Made by a program: the position numbers and the translations under genes. Below are positions 1 through 7,173 of a stretch of 64,000 nucleotides of DNA, one piece after another. This DNA comes from an uncultured Prevotella sp. (GTDB lineage: Bacteria; Bacteroidota; Bacteroidia; Bacteroidales; Bacteroidaceae), in the NCBI GenBank assembly GCA_905236755.1, contig CAJOCR010000012.1, positions 62,001 to 126,000 on the forward strand, read 5' to 3'. A model generated the notes under the pieces. The model did no database searches and was not told the DNA's origin. It saw nothing but the letters and a program-made list of their open reading frames with translations. The first letter of the stretch is position 1. Each line of letters opens with the position of its first letter.

Positions 1-204
1 CATACCAATGAATAAGGATAGTTTTAACCCTCCCTCACGAAACTCTACAATCTGTTTTAAGGCCGCAATAGAGTCATTCGTAATGAAACCTGTTGCAATG
101 TTAAAATTAGTAGCATTATCTACCAATCTATTGTACAAACTTGAAATGCTCTTCGTGTGTACTTGCTGTTGTATAATTGGGTTTGCAGGCAATAACAATT
201 CCAT
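1..204 (-). CDS. PLD-like (NgoFVII-type) type II restriction endonuclease, N-terminal part
   Basis: The frame opens with ATG at 204 and runs off the left edge, giving 68 residues. The segment NATNFNIATGFITNDSIAAL followed by LKLSLFIGM resembles the N-terminal part of phospholipase-D-fold restriction enzymes of the NgoFVII group, which cut DNA with an HKD-type site. That catalytic part would lie outside the window. The gene begins 7 nt after the stop of a cytosine-5 methyltransferase on the same strand, the usual layout of a type II restriction-modification pair, and this context is the main support. The family call is inference from a short fragment. Confidence 0.6.
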   Translation of the reverse strand, partial: MELLLPANPIIQQQVHTKSISSLYNRLVDNATNFNIATGFITNDSIAALKQIVEFREGGLKLSLFIGM

Positions 205-211
205 ATGACAT

Positions 212-1303
212 CTATTTAGTTATTAATTTATATCGCTCTTCAAATGAAAGATTTATAAGTTGCTCTCTCTGCTTTACAAGATCAACTCTTTCATACTCAC
301 CAAAGAATAATGGTTTTAATGCATTAGCAATTGCGTGTACACCAACAGGAGGAACTGCATTTCCTATCTGTCTTCTAACTTCAGTAGTGTTTCCATAGAA
401 AACAAAATCATCAGGAAATGCTTGAATCCTTGCCCTCTCTCTATTAGTCAAAGGCCTATTTTCTGGATAATGGTAACCCCAAGTGCCACCACCACCAGCA
501 GCAATTATAGTCTTTGACGGTTCTCCTCTATGGATTCTTCTATAAACGTGGCTGATCATCCCTTTTACATAGAATGGACTATCCTTGGGTATGCAAGTGA
601 AGTTTCCACCTTCAGGTATGAGACTGATTATTTTTTTAGTCCTTTCTTGTACGTTCAACAACTCATTATTGTATGGAACATCCTCAACCCCTTTGAAAGC
701 TTCACCCACAGTAACATAAGGCAACAAACCTTTACCAACACCGTGTGTTGGCTTGGGATGTTCAAAGTGAAATCCTGTATCAACTCTAATACCAACTATT
801 AGAACTCGTTCTCTATATTCAGGAACTCCATAATCTGCAAAGTTATAAAGATGGGGAATAACAACATAGCCTGGCTCTATGTTTTGAAAATCTTCAATTA
901 TCTGCTTAATTGCCTTTTTCTTGTTAGCAGTCAAAATTCCTTTCACATTTTCAGCAACAAATGCTTTTGGCTTCTTCGCATCTACAAATCTAAGGAAACT
1001 CTTATATAAATTTCCTCTCTCTCCATTAAGTCCAGGCTGCTTCCATATAATTGAAAAATCTTGACAAGGAAAACCACCTAAGATTAAATCGCAATCAGGT
1101 ACAGATGGATTGGTGTAAGGATCAATTTTCTCAATATCACCTTCAACAATTACATCTCCAAAATGATTTCTAAAAGTTTCACAAGCTTCGTGCTTAAAAT
1201 CGTTTGCCCAAAGAGTTTTGTAGTTTCCTACTTGTTCAAAGCCAAGATCAAGTCCACCACATCCAGAGAAGAGTGATACAATTCTTATTTCCTTTTTTTT
1301 CAT
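212..1303 (-). CDS. DNA (cytosine-5-)-methyltransferase, type II RM system
   Basis: A 363-residue m5C methyltransferase that would protect host DNA from the adjacent nuclease. The expected motifs appear in order: SAM-binding FSGCGGLDLGFEQ (residues 12-24), catalytic GGFPCQ with Cys80, AENV (117-120), YRERVLIVGIR, and C-terminal RQIGNAVPP. The variable target-recognition region lies between YRERV and RQIGNAVPP. The frame stays open upstream to 1390, but the start at 1303 is preferred because the protein then begins MKKKEIRIVSLFSG just before motif I, as is normal. It is probably cotranscribed with the partial nuclease gene. Recognition specificity cannot be read from the sequence. Confidence 0.93.
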   Translation of the reverse strand: MKKKEIRIVSLFSGCGGLDLGFEQVGNYKTLWANDFKHEACETFRNHFGDVIVEGDIEKIDPYTNPSVPDCDLILGGFPCQDFSIIWKQPGLNGERGNLYKSFLRFVDAKKPKAFVAENVKGILTANKKKAIKQIIEDFQNIEPGYVVIPHLYNFADYGVPEYRERVLIVGIRVDTGFHFEHPKPTHGVGKGLLPYVTVGEAFKGVEDVPYNNELLNVQERTKKIISLIPEGGNFTCIPKDSPFYVKGMISHVYRRIHRGEPSKTIIAAGGGGTWGYHYPENRPLTNRERARIQAFPDDFVFYGNTTEVRRQIGNAVPPVGVHAIANALKPLFFGEYERVDLVKQREQLINLSFEERYKLITK

Positions 1304-1720
1304 ATATAAGTTTTTTACATTATTTCTTGATTTTGCCGCATTTAGCCGCAAAGTTACTATTTTTTTGTTATATCTCATAAGGTAATACATTTTTTAACCG
1401 CAAAATAAAGGAAAGTTATATCTAAAAGCAAATATTATACAATCTAACCAATTAATCACACCACCTTACATCCCCTCTACCCATCAAAGGTATTGGGGGC
1501 TTTTCTTTTCTCACCCCCTCTTATGCTGCCCAAGGGATACCCCCCTGAGGAAGTTCAACCAGGCTGAAGGGGAATGGGGTGATATTTGAGGGATGAAGGT
1601 GGTTAAATCTCGCCCCCCTATCCTTTCCATAAAAGTTAGATTTCAGCAGACTTAAAACCTGATGATCAGGATGGGGATTACAAAAATCTGCAAAAAGTGT
1701 ATATAGAGAAGGTAAGAAGT

Positions 1721-1935
1721 GGGGGTAAAAATGTAGGGGATGGTAGAAGAAAGAACATCTATTGGGGCTTCTCAGGCTACTATTATCTATTCACATCCTC
1801 TCTAGAGCTGCATTATTGGATGTGTTTTTACATTCCCTCAGGAGCTTCAGAAGCCAAAAATGATTAAAATGTACTGCTATTATTTGATGGTTCCAGATAT
1901 TATGGCTACTTTTGCAGCATCAATAATGATGTCAA
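1721..1935 (+). pseudogene. Decayed fragment of a Fibrobacter-type paralogous (FSPM/DUF1566-like) domain
   Basis: One forward frame reads GDGRRKNIYWGFSGYYYLF, passes an in-frame TAA at 1865-1867, and resumes in the same frame as FDGSRYYGYFCSINND before another stop. This resembles the YWSS...RYYGYSVRPV ending of Fibrobacter-succinogenes-type paralogous domains found in many Bacteroidales surface proteins. There is no start region and there is an internal stop, so it is read as a remnant of a larger gene. The assignment rests on a pattern of aromatic residues and is tentative. Confidence 0.35.
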
Positions 1936-2001
1936 AATCTGAGACTATCCAAAAGCCAAATGGGAGTCAAGTGGTTGATATACAAGAGAATAGGACACTT
2001 T

Positions 2002-2024
2002 GAAAGAATCCCTCTCTCCGCAAG
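2002..2024 (+). repeat. Direct-repeat copy flanking DUF1016 gene (left)
   Basis: A 23-nt word, GAAAGAATCCC followed by TCTCTCCGCAAG, recurs at 3563-3587 with one extra TC. The two copies bracket the DUF1016 nuclease gene. They may mark the ends of an inserted unit or may simply be a common intergenic word in this genome. Confidence 0.7.
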
Positions 2025-2137
2025 TTTAAACTTGAATAGACGCTCAAAAATAAAGTGCAGAATTAATCAAAAGGTCATTTTCTTGATAAAAAAGACGTTA
2101 TTATTCCATTTTTCAATCACTTTTCAGCTAAAAATAT

Positions 2138-2145
2138 TATCTTTG
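2138..2145 (+). promoter_or_regulatory. Probable -7 element of DUF1016 gene
   Basis: TATCTTTG matches the Bacteroidetes -7 consensus TAnnTTTG. No good TTTG lies at the usual 19-21 nt upstream. The implied 5' leader is about 120 nt and includes a hairpin just before the start codon. Confidence 0.45.
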
Positions 2146-2228
2146 CAACAATACTTATAAATAAGTACTCATATACCAAATAAATATTTAGATATAAAAA
2201 AGCTAATAGTACGCGAACACAAATTCCA

Positions 2229-2245
2229 TCTCCTGGCTCAGGAGA
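2229..2245 (+). promoter_or_regulatory. Leader hairpin just upstream of DUF1016 start
   Basis: TCTCCTG-GCT-CAGGAGA forms a perfect 7-bp stem with a 3-nt loop, ending 23 nt before the ATG at 2269. It has no U-tract, so it is not a terminator. It could modulate translation or RNA stability, or bind a dimeric regulator as DNA. The role is inference. Confidence 0.4.
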
Positions 2246-2268
2246 CAACATAATTCGAAATACATATT

Positions 2269-3501
2269 ATGAGCAACATAATGGAATATCATAGCGCAGT
2301 TAACATCATCAAAACCGCGATACTACAGAGTCAAGCACGGGCTGCAAAAGCAGTCAACCAGGAGCAGTTGGCTCTTTATTATGGTATTGGCAGATACGTA
2401 TCGGCAAACACCCGTAAGAAGAATTGGGGGCAAGGAGCCATCGAAGCTATCAGCAACCAATTAAAGCAAGAGTTGCCTGGACTTCGTGGATTTTCTGCAA
2501 CCAATATGCGCAATATGCGCACTTTCTATGAGGAATGGAGACTGTTGGAAACAAATTCATCAGTTGCAACTGATGAAATTCAGCAGTTGAGTTCAAATTC
2601 ATCAGTTACAACTGATGAATTTGCAAAAATTAACAGCAATTCGGCAGTTGCAACTGCCGAAATACCCTCTGACAACGATATCCGCCAATTACAGCTGGCG
2701 AATTTGCCCGATTTCCCTTTGAGGGAGTTCCTGAGCATCAGCTTCACCCATCACATCGCCATTCTAGCCAAGGCAAAAGCCTACGACGAGCGTGTCTTCT
2801 ATATGAAATATGCCGACTCCTACAAGCCTACCGTTGAGGATTTGGAGAAGACTATCACACAAGACCTCTATCATCATCAGGACAAGATGCCCAACAACTT
2901 CCTTGCAACTATTCCTGATTACAAACAGGCATATCGTGCCATTCGAATGTTCAAGGATGAATATCTGCTCGATTTTATTAATGTAGAGGAGTTGGGGATG
3001 CACGACGAGGAGGTGGACGAACGAGTGATAGAGAGCAATATCGTTCATAATGTGAAGAACTTCATCATGACTTTTGGGCGTGGTTTCTCTTTCTGTGGCA
3101 GTCAGGTTCACTTCGATAAGTTTGGACATGACCACTGGATAGATCTTTTGTTCTTTTGTCGAGATTTGAATCGTACTGTGGTATTCGAATTAAAGAATGG
3201 CGGCTTCAAAGTGGGCTACCTTGCACAACTGAGTGCCTACCTCAGAATACTGAACGATGATGACCGTCGTTGTCATGAAGAAGCCCCTATTGGCATCATA
3301 CTCTGCAGGCATGCCGACAAAGAGTATGCAGGATATATCATGCAGGACTTCAAACAACCAATGGGTGTAGCCACTTACAAGACTGCTGACGAAATGGATC
3401 CAGATCTCCTGAAAGTTCTGCCCCCAAAGGAAGAATTGCAGAGAGTATTTGAGGAGAGTAGTAATAAAGAAGAGAAGAAGAGAAAAAGCGAGAGGAGATG
3501 A
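2269..3501 (+). CDS. DUF1016 / PDDEXK nuclease (YhcG-type) domain protein
   Basis: A 410-residue protein with the two-part architecture of the YhcG/DUF1016 family. The N-terminal DUF1016 domain covers residues about 10-95 (LYYGIGRYVSANTRKKNWG...LRGFSATNMRNMRTFYEEW) and resumes after a linker (REFLSISFTHHIAILAKAK). The C-terminal PDDEXK nuclease domain, about 250-375, shows HWIDLLFF...TVVFELKNG, which supplies the D and E-x-K of the active site. Family members often sit near restriction systems and are suspected in DNA defence; here a type II RM pair lies upstream. The linker (residues about 96-130) consists of three 14-residue repeats whose DNA is palindromic, which is unusual. The C-terminal tail is Lys/Arg/Glu-rich. 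ATG 2269 is used; a second ATG at 2281 is possible. Confidence 0.85.
   Translation: MSNIMEYHSAVNIIKTAILQSQARAAKAVNQEQLALYYGIGRYVSANTRKKNWGQGAIEAISNQLKQELPGLRGFSATNMRNMRTFYEEWRLLETNSSVATDEIQQLSSNSSVTTDEFAKINSNSAVATAEIPSDNDIRQLQLANLPDFPLREFLSISFTHHIAILAKAKAYDERVFYMKYADSYKPTVEDLEKTITQDLYHHQDKMPNNFLATIPDYKQAYRAIRMFKDEYLLDFINVEELGMHDEEVDERVIESNIVHNVKNFIMTFGRGFSFCGSQVHFDKFGHDHWIDLLFFCRDLNRTVVFELKNGGFKVGYLAQLSAYLRILNDDDRRCHEEAPIGIILCRHADKEYAGYIMQDFKQPMGVATYKTADEMDPDLLKVLPPKEELQRVFEESSNKEEKKRKSERR
2554..2663 (+). repeat. Three 42-bp in-frame tandem repeats, each with a 22-bp palindrome
   Basis: Palindromes lie at 2556-2577, 2598-2619 and 2640-2661, exactly 42 bp (14 codons) apart. The first and third are perfect; the second has one central mismatch but its arms extend to 2594-2623. 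The encoded units read NSSVATDEI, NSSVTTDEF and NSAVATAEI. In the third copy both arms differ from the first (CATCAG versus CGGCAG, matched by CTGATG versus CTGCCG), so symmetry is kept although sequence changed. Confidence 0.9.
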
Positions 3502-3562
3502 GAAAACCCGTGGGTTCGTAACCGTAAGCCCCAAAGGGGCGACGCTTTCAAAGCGAAGTGGC

Positions 3563-3587
3563 GAAAGAATCCCTCTCTCTCCGCAAG
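3563..3587 (+). repeat. Direct-repeat copy flanking DUF1016 gene (right)
   Basis: This is the second copy of the word at 2002-2024, with TCTCTCTC in place of TCTCTC. It lies 62 nt after the DUF1016 stop codon, so the two copies enclose that gene. Confidence 0.7.
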
Positions 3588-3603
3588 CTCAAAAGAGTGC
3601 AAT

Positions 3604-3639
3604 AAGACTTCAGAACGAAAGTTTTGAAGTCTTTTTTTT
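3604..3639 (+). terminator. Terminator downstream of DUF1016 gene
   Basis: AAGACTTCA and TGAAGTCTT form a 9-bp stem followed by a run of eight T. It is a Rho-independent terminator about 100 nt after the stop codon. Confidence 0.75.
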
Positions 3640-3907
3640 GTATACTGCTGAAAAACTTATTTTCAAAGTAGGATACAAAAAAAAGACATTCACAATTGCG
3701 AAGCAATGTAGGCTTCTGCGCTCTTACTGAGCTTGCAAGCGCCCCTGCGGCGAGCAGACTAGGGATGCGCGAAGCGAATCCCCCCCCCAAAAAAAGAGGC
3801 TACCATGTAATCACAAAACTACATTCGGCAAATGGAAATTTTCCCACTTGCAACTTTTTGTATAACCTTTACGTCTAAACCTATATAAACTTTAAAACGA
3901 AACGATT

Positions 3908-4225
3908 ATGATACTTTCAACAACTCCACAGATTGAAGGTCACACTATCCGCGAGTACAAGGGTGTAGTGACAGGCGAAACCATTATAGGTGCGAATATG
4001 TTCAAAGATCTGTTTGCTGGCATCCGTGACATTGTTGGCGGACGTGCCGGCTCATACGAGAGTGTATTGCGCGAAGCCAAAAACACATCTATAAATGAAA
4101 TGATTGAACGTGCAAAAGCTATGGGAGCCAATGCTATCGTAGGCATAGACATCGACTACGAGACGATTGGAGCCCAAGGTTCAATGCTCATGGTTGCTAC
4201 AAGCGGAACAGCAGTAGTATTATAA
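3908..4225 (+). CDS. YbjQ/UPF0145 family protein
   Basis: A 105-residue protein matching the small YbjQ (DUF74) family along its whole length. It has the N-terminal strand pattern [19 protein letters not shown], the conserved [15 protein letters not shown] and [16 protein letters not shown], and C-terminal [19 protein letters not shown]. Family length is usually about 105 residues, so it is complete. No catalytic residues are known for the family and the function is unknown. It stands alone between two terminators, so it is probably monocistronic. Confidence 0.9.
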   Translation: MILSTTPQIEGHTIREYKGVVTGETIIGANMFKDLFAGIRDIVGGRAGSYESVLREAKNTSINEMIERAKAMGANAIVGIDIDYETIGAQGSMLMVATSGTAVVL

Positions 4226-4307
4226 GTATTCAGAGTACTACAAACAATAATTACCCATTATACCAATTTAAACAGTTTACAGATTTACAAAATAAATCAA
4301 CCTCTGG

Positions 4308-4348
4308 AACGAAAAAAAGGAAGTCAAACAACTTCCTTTTTTTTCGTT
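4308..4348. terminator. Bidirectional terminator between ybjQ-like gene and large lipoprotein
   Basis: AACGAAAAAAAGGAAGT pairs with ACTTCCTTTTTTTTCGTT, giving a long stem with an A-tract on one side and a T-tract on the other. It lies between convergent genes and can serve both. Confidence 0.85.
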
Positions 4349-4373
4349 TATATCACAAATTCTTTTTCTATAT

Positions 4374-6293
4374 TCAGTTTACAGGTTGAATTGTAGCGTC
4401 AGCAGATGACAAGCTTGTTGTAGCTTCAGCTGAGGTTTTACCAGCTCTAACAACGATATTATCAATTCTTCCACGACTTATCAACTTGTTGTTTTGATCA
4501 GGATTACAATATTCAAAAGTAAGAGAATAGGTTCCTTCCTTCATCGTAGCGCTTCCTGTTTCATTATATTCATAACTGGTTGCTATTGTTCCAACAGGAC
4601 TACCGTTCACTTCATTATTCTTATAAATTCTGATATTACGCAAAGTATAATCTCTCGAAGCATTCTTTATAGCTATGATACCCCAAGTCTGGCGATTAGG
4701 ACTCTTAAGATTCATTGTATATGAGAACTCGCTTGTTGAGTAATTAGCACGATTTGAATCATACTCAACAGCACCACGCCAATGATACCATGAACTATAT
4801 TGCAATTTAACCTTTGCTCTTATAGAAAAGCCTTTGGTTGAATTATCCTTAACCCCTGCTTTTCCTGCAGGTACATGCCATACCCACACATTATTAGCAT
4901 CAAACTCTGTGCGACATGCAGCCGGGAAGTTTTCAGAATAATTACCTATACCATTATCAGTAAGCTTCACATTATTGGAATAGTATTTGTATTTTACTGT
5001 TGGTGTTGAGCTGTCGCGCGAATAAGCTATAGTCTTTAGAGAATAGCTTGTCTTGCTTTCCCACCCCACTTCAAAACCTACACTACCTTCAATGTGTGCT
5101 CCTTGTATCTTGGACCATCCTCCACTTACAGAACCTGAAATATTCGCATGGAATCCATTGCTGTAATCCACAGAACTATTTTCGTTCTCAGGGATAGGCG
5201 TTTGCTGATAGCGCAACCCGTCAACCATATTATTTCCATCAAGTAGGTCAAAAGCAACATTCATCTCATCAAACCAATAGCCAAACATACGACAACGTCC
5301 CATACTAAATAAACCTCCTGCTTTTTCGTAAGATCCCCACATTGCATCATTATGTGGTGTCACCTTTCCCGTCACAATATAATAGTCACCAGCATTGGCT
5401 CCATTACATGACAGCATATATACAGGATAGATAGTGTATCTAACCGATACAGAAGAACTTTTATTAAGATACCAGTCTTCAGAAACACCGCTGGTAATCT
5501 TATTATTCATACTAAATGGGAAATTAGTCTCAAAGACCTGACCATCATTGTTGATATCGGCTTTAAGTTTTGCATAATCAGGAACATCACCTACTCTTGA
5601 AAACACCTTTGCCTGTTGAAGACCATCCATTTCCTCTATCCAATCTATAAAAGGTGTGATACGTATTTGCCAGTAGTTTACATTTTGTTCAATATCGTTG
5701 TCTGCATCATAAACAGGCAAAAGTTGTTTTTCCAGAGGATGTGTTTTTCCATACTCATGCGATTGAACCATCTGTTCTTGGTCAACTTCAACAGTATTAC
5801 CTTTTCCATCAGACTCAGGTTCAGCTATCATCGTGTAGTGTTGTTCCTTATTGTTGAACGCAAAGAACAACTCGTCATACGCTTCATTATCAGTAAAGTC
5901 TTCATCTTCCACCTCATCAGGCAGTGTTCCATAGTTACTACTTGTGGGACGCATCACAACAAGAAGCCCACCTCGGTTATAGAAATCAGCCAACTGCTCT
6001 CCCAAAGCAACAGCTTCACTAGGACTAACAAAAGCTATATCAGCATCAGAGATTGCAGCCTTATTAGGAAAACGATTGTTAAGCACTTCCTTGAAATCTG
6101 CGTCTTCTCCTTCTAAACTACCAATAAATGCAGACTTTGGACAATTTTTCCATTGTGGATTAGAATTAACAACAAATCCATCACTATTAACAATAGTAGT
6201 AGACACACTATCCGATTCATTACATGCTATAGGAATCAGCATCATGGCTATCAACATAGTTGAGCCTATGATTTTATAGAAGTTTTTAGTCAT
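4374..6293 (-). CDS. Large secreted lipoprotein, possible leukocidin-like beta-barrel protein
   Basis: A 639-residue lipoprotein: an N-terminal hydrophobic segment ends at IPIACNES, a signal peptidase II site with Cys24. Residues about 45-150 form an alpha/beta region (ADIAFVSPSEAVALGEQL...GGLLVVMRP). The central part (about 300-460) is rich in Tyr, Ser and Gly strands, including YPVYMLSCNG, ANISGSVSGGWS and GFEVGWESKTSYSLKTIAYS, which is reminiscent of leukocidin/hemolysin-type pore-forming folds. The C-terminal 170 residues contain WGIIAIKN and SLTFEYCNPDQ, which looks like a carbohydrate- or surface-binding beta module. The toxin-like reading is a weak structural impression; the secure statement is 'large exported lipoprotein'. 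It has its own promoter and terminator, so it is monocistronic. Confidence 0.6.
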   Translation of the reverse strand: MTKNFYKIIGSTMLIAMMLIPIACNESDSVSTTIVNSDGFVVNSNPQWKNCPKSAFIGSLEGEDADFKEVLNNRFPNKAAISDADIAFVSPSEAVALGEQLADFYNRGGLLVVMRPTSSNYGTLPDEVEDEDFTDNEAYDELFFAFNNKEQHYTMIAEPESDGKGNTVEVDQEQMVQSHEYGKTHPLEKQLLPVYDADNDIEQNVNYWQIRITPFIDWIEEMDGLQQAKVFSRVGDVPDYAKLKADINNDGQVFETNFPFSMNNKITSGVSEDWYLNKSSSVSVRYTIYPVYMLSCNGANAGDYYIVTGKVTPHNDAMWGSYEKAGGLFSMGRCRMFGYWFDEMNVAFDLLDGNNMVDGLRYQQTPIPENENSSVDYSNGFHANISGSVSGGWSKIQGAHIEGSVGFEVGWESKTSYSLKTIAYSRDSSTPTVKYKYYSNNVKLTDNGIGNYSENFPAACRTEFDANNVWVWHVPAGKAGVKDNSTKGFSIRAKVKLQYSSWYHWRGAVEYDSNRANYSTSEFSYTMNLKSPNRQTWGIIAIKNASRDYTLRNIRIYKNNEVNGSPVGTIATSYEYNETGSATMKEGTYSLTFEYCNPDQNNKLISRGRIDNIVVRAGKTSAEATTSLSSADATIQPVN

Positions 6294-6402
6294 ATTATAA
6301 ATGTTTAAGCGGTGAATAATATTTGATAAGAACTTTTAAAATTAACGCGATATACAAATGCAAAAATGTTACGAATTCATATTTAAAATTTTATATCTTC
6401 TG

Positions 6403-6433
6403 CAAAGATAACATTTTTTTTGCTAACTCCAAA
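6403..6433 (-). promoter_or_regulatory. Bacteroidetes promoter of the large lipoprotein gene
   Basis: On the minus strand TTTG (6430-6433), a 19-nt spacer and TATCTTTG (6403-6410) match the sigma-ABfr consensus TTTG-N19-TAnnTTTG. The implied leader is about 105 nt. Confidence 0.8.
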
Positions 6434-6580
6434 GCATTTCGACAAAAATATTATTTTTTAAAAGTTCTTGGTTATATGAAATAAATTTGATAATTTTGCA
6501 CTTAAATTGTAAGTAACACAGCAATGTGCCTTACTATAAGAGAGATTTATTAATTATGGTTTATGTAATTAACCACCCTT

Positions 6581-6963
6581 ATGAAACATTTTACACATTT
6601 AGCTATGGTGCTCTGTATGACATTATGCGGAGCACACAACAAAAGTAATGCAACAAACATTGTAGAACTTCCAGACACAGTAATAACCAACGTTCCAAAC
6701 GGTACTGTGAAGCATTATTATGCCAACAACTACATTTTTTGTAACGAATACGGGATGGACACGAAAGCGTGAGCGATATACTTGTTTATAATGTTGCTAC
6801 CAGCAAACAGTCTATTACTACAGATATCAATAAATTAACAACTATCACACCTGCTAACGCTGAATATTACGATCTTCAAGGACACAAGATTTCGTCACCA
6901 ACAAAGGGAATTAACATTGTCCGACAAGTAGATGGTAAAGTAGTAAAAATGATAAAACGATAA
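6581..6963 (+). pseudogene. Decayed small secreted protein gene with Prevotella-type C-terminal tail
   Basis: Two overlapping open frames lie here. The first, 63 codons from ATG 6581, has a signal peptide and ends NNYIFCNEYGMDTKA. The second, in another frame from 6769, encodes SDILVYNVATSK and then ANAEYYDLQGHKISSPTKGI, ending GKVVKMIKR. The latter is the YDLQG(R/H)...GKVVK tail common at the C-termini of Prevotella secreted proteins, so the two pieces read as the head and tail of one gene joined out of frame after an internal deletion. A -7-like element TAATTTTG is at 6491-6498. Expression as two small proteins cannot be excluded. Confidence 0.6.
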
Positions 6964-6986
6964 TATCACATTCCCAAGATGAAAAT

Positions 6987-7015
6987 AAGCCATGTATTAA
7001 TGTTATACATGGCTT
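6987..7015 (+). terminator. Terminator after the decayed secreted-protein gene
   Basis: AAGCCATGTAT-TAATGTT-ATACATGGCTT is a perfect 11-bp stem, followed by TTATT. Confidence 0.75.
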
Positions 7016-7173
7016 TTATTGAATAATAATTGTTAAATAAAACTTGATTTATGAATAGAGTTTTGATATTATCACTAAATTTGCACGCTAATATAGCAAA
7101 TTTTGCTAATATTAAGATATATATATTATTGCAAAGGATTGGTTTCAAAATTAATAATAAATATAAAATAGGT

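Larger units (their letters stand above)
1304..2268. other. Long spacer between RM system and DUF1016 gene
   Basis: No intact gene is supported here. The spacer contains GC-rich palindromic stretches around 1500-1620 (CACCCC pairing with GGGGTG), a decayed paralogous-domain remnant (1721-1935), one copy of a 23-bp word that recurs after the next gene (2002-2024), and a -7-like promoter element TATCTTTG at 2138-2145. A 66-codon open frame at 1960-2160 has no recognisable content and is not called. Confidence 0.6.
3502..3907. other. Spacer rich in small palindromes
   Basis: No gene is supported. It contains the second copy of the flanking direct repeat (3563-3587), a terminator hairpin (3604-3639), and a GC-rich stretch at 3695-3790 with several short inverted repeats (TTGCGAAGCAA, GCTTGCAAGC) ending in a C-homopolymer at 3780-3788. 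Confidence 0.6.

Noticed and set aside
1960..2160. 66-codon open frame before DUF1016 gene
   Set aside because: It contains the repeated GAAAGAATCCC word and the -7 element, and has no protein similarity I recognise.
3780..3790. Phase-variable C-homopolymer
   Set aside because: The C-run at 3780-3788 lies in a non-coding spacer about 120 nt before ybjQ and outside any promoter motif I can define.
7051..7173. N-terminal extension of the efflux adaptor
   Set aside because: The extension is AT-rich, overlaps the -7-like element, and would bury the lipoprotein signal that starts at 7174.
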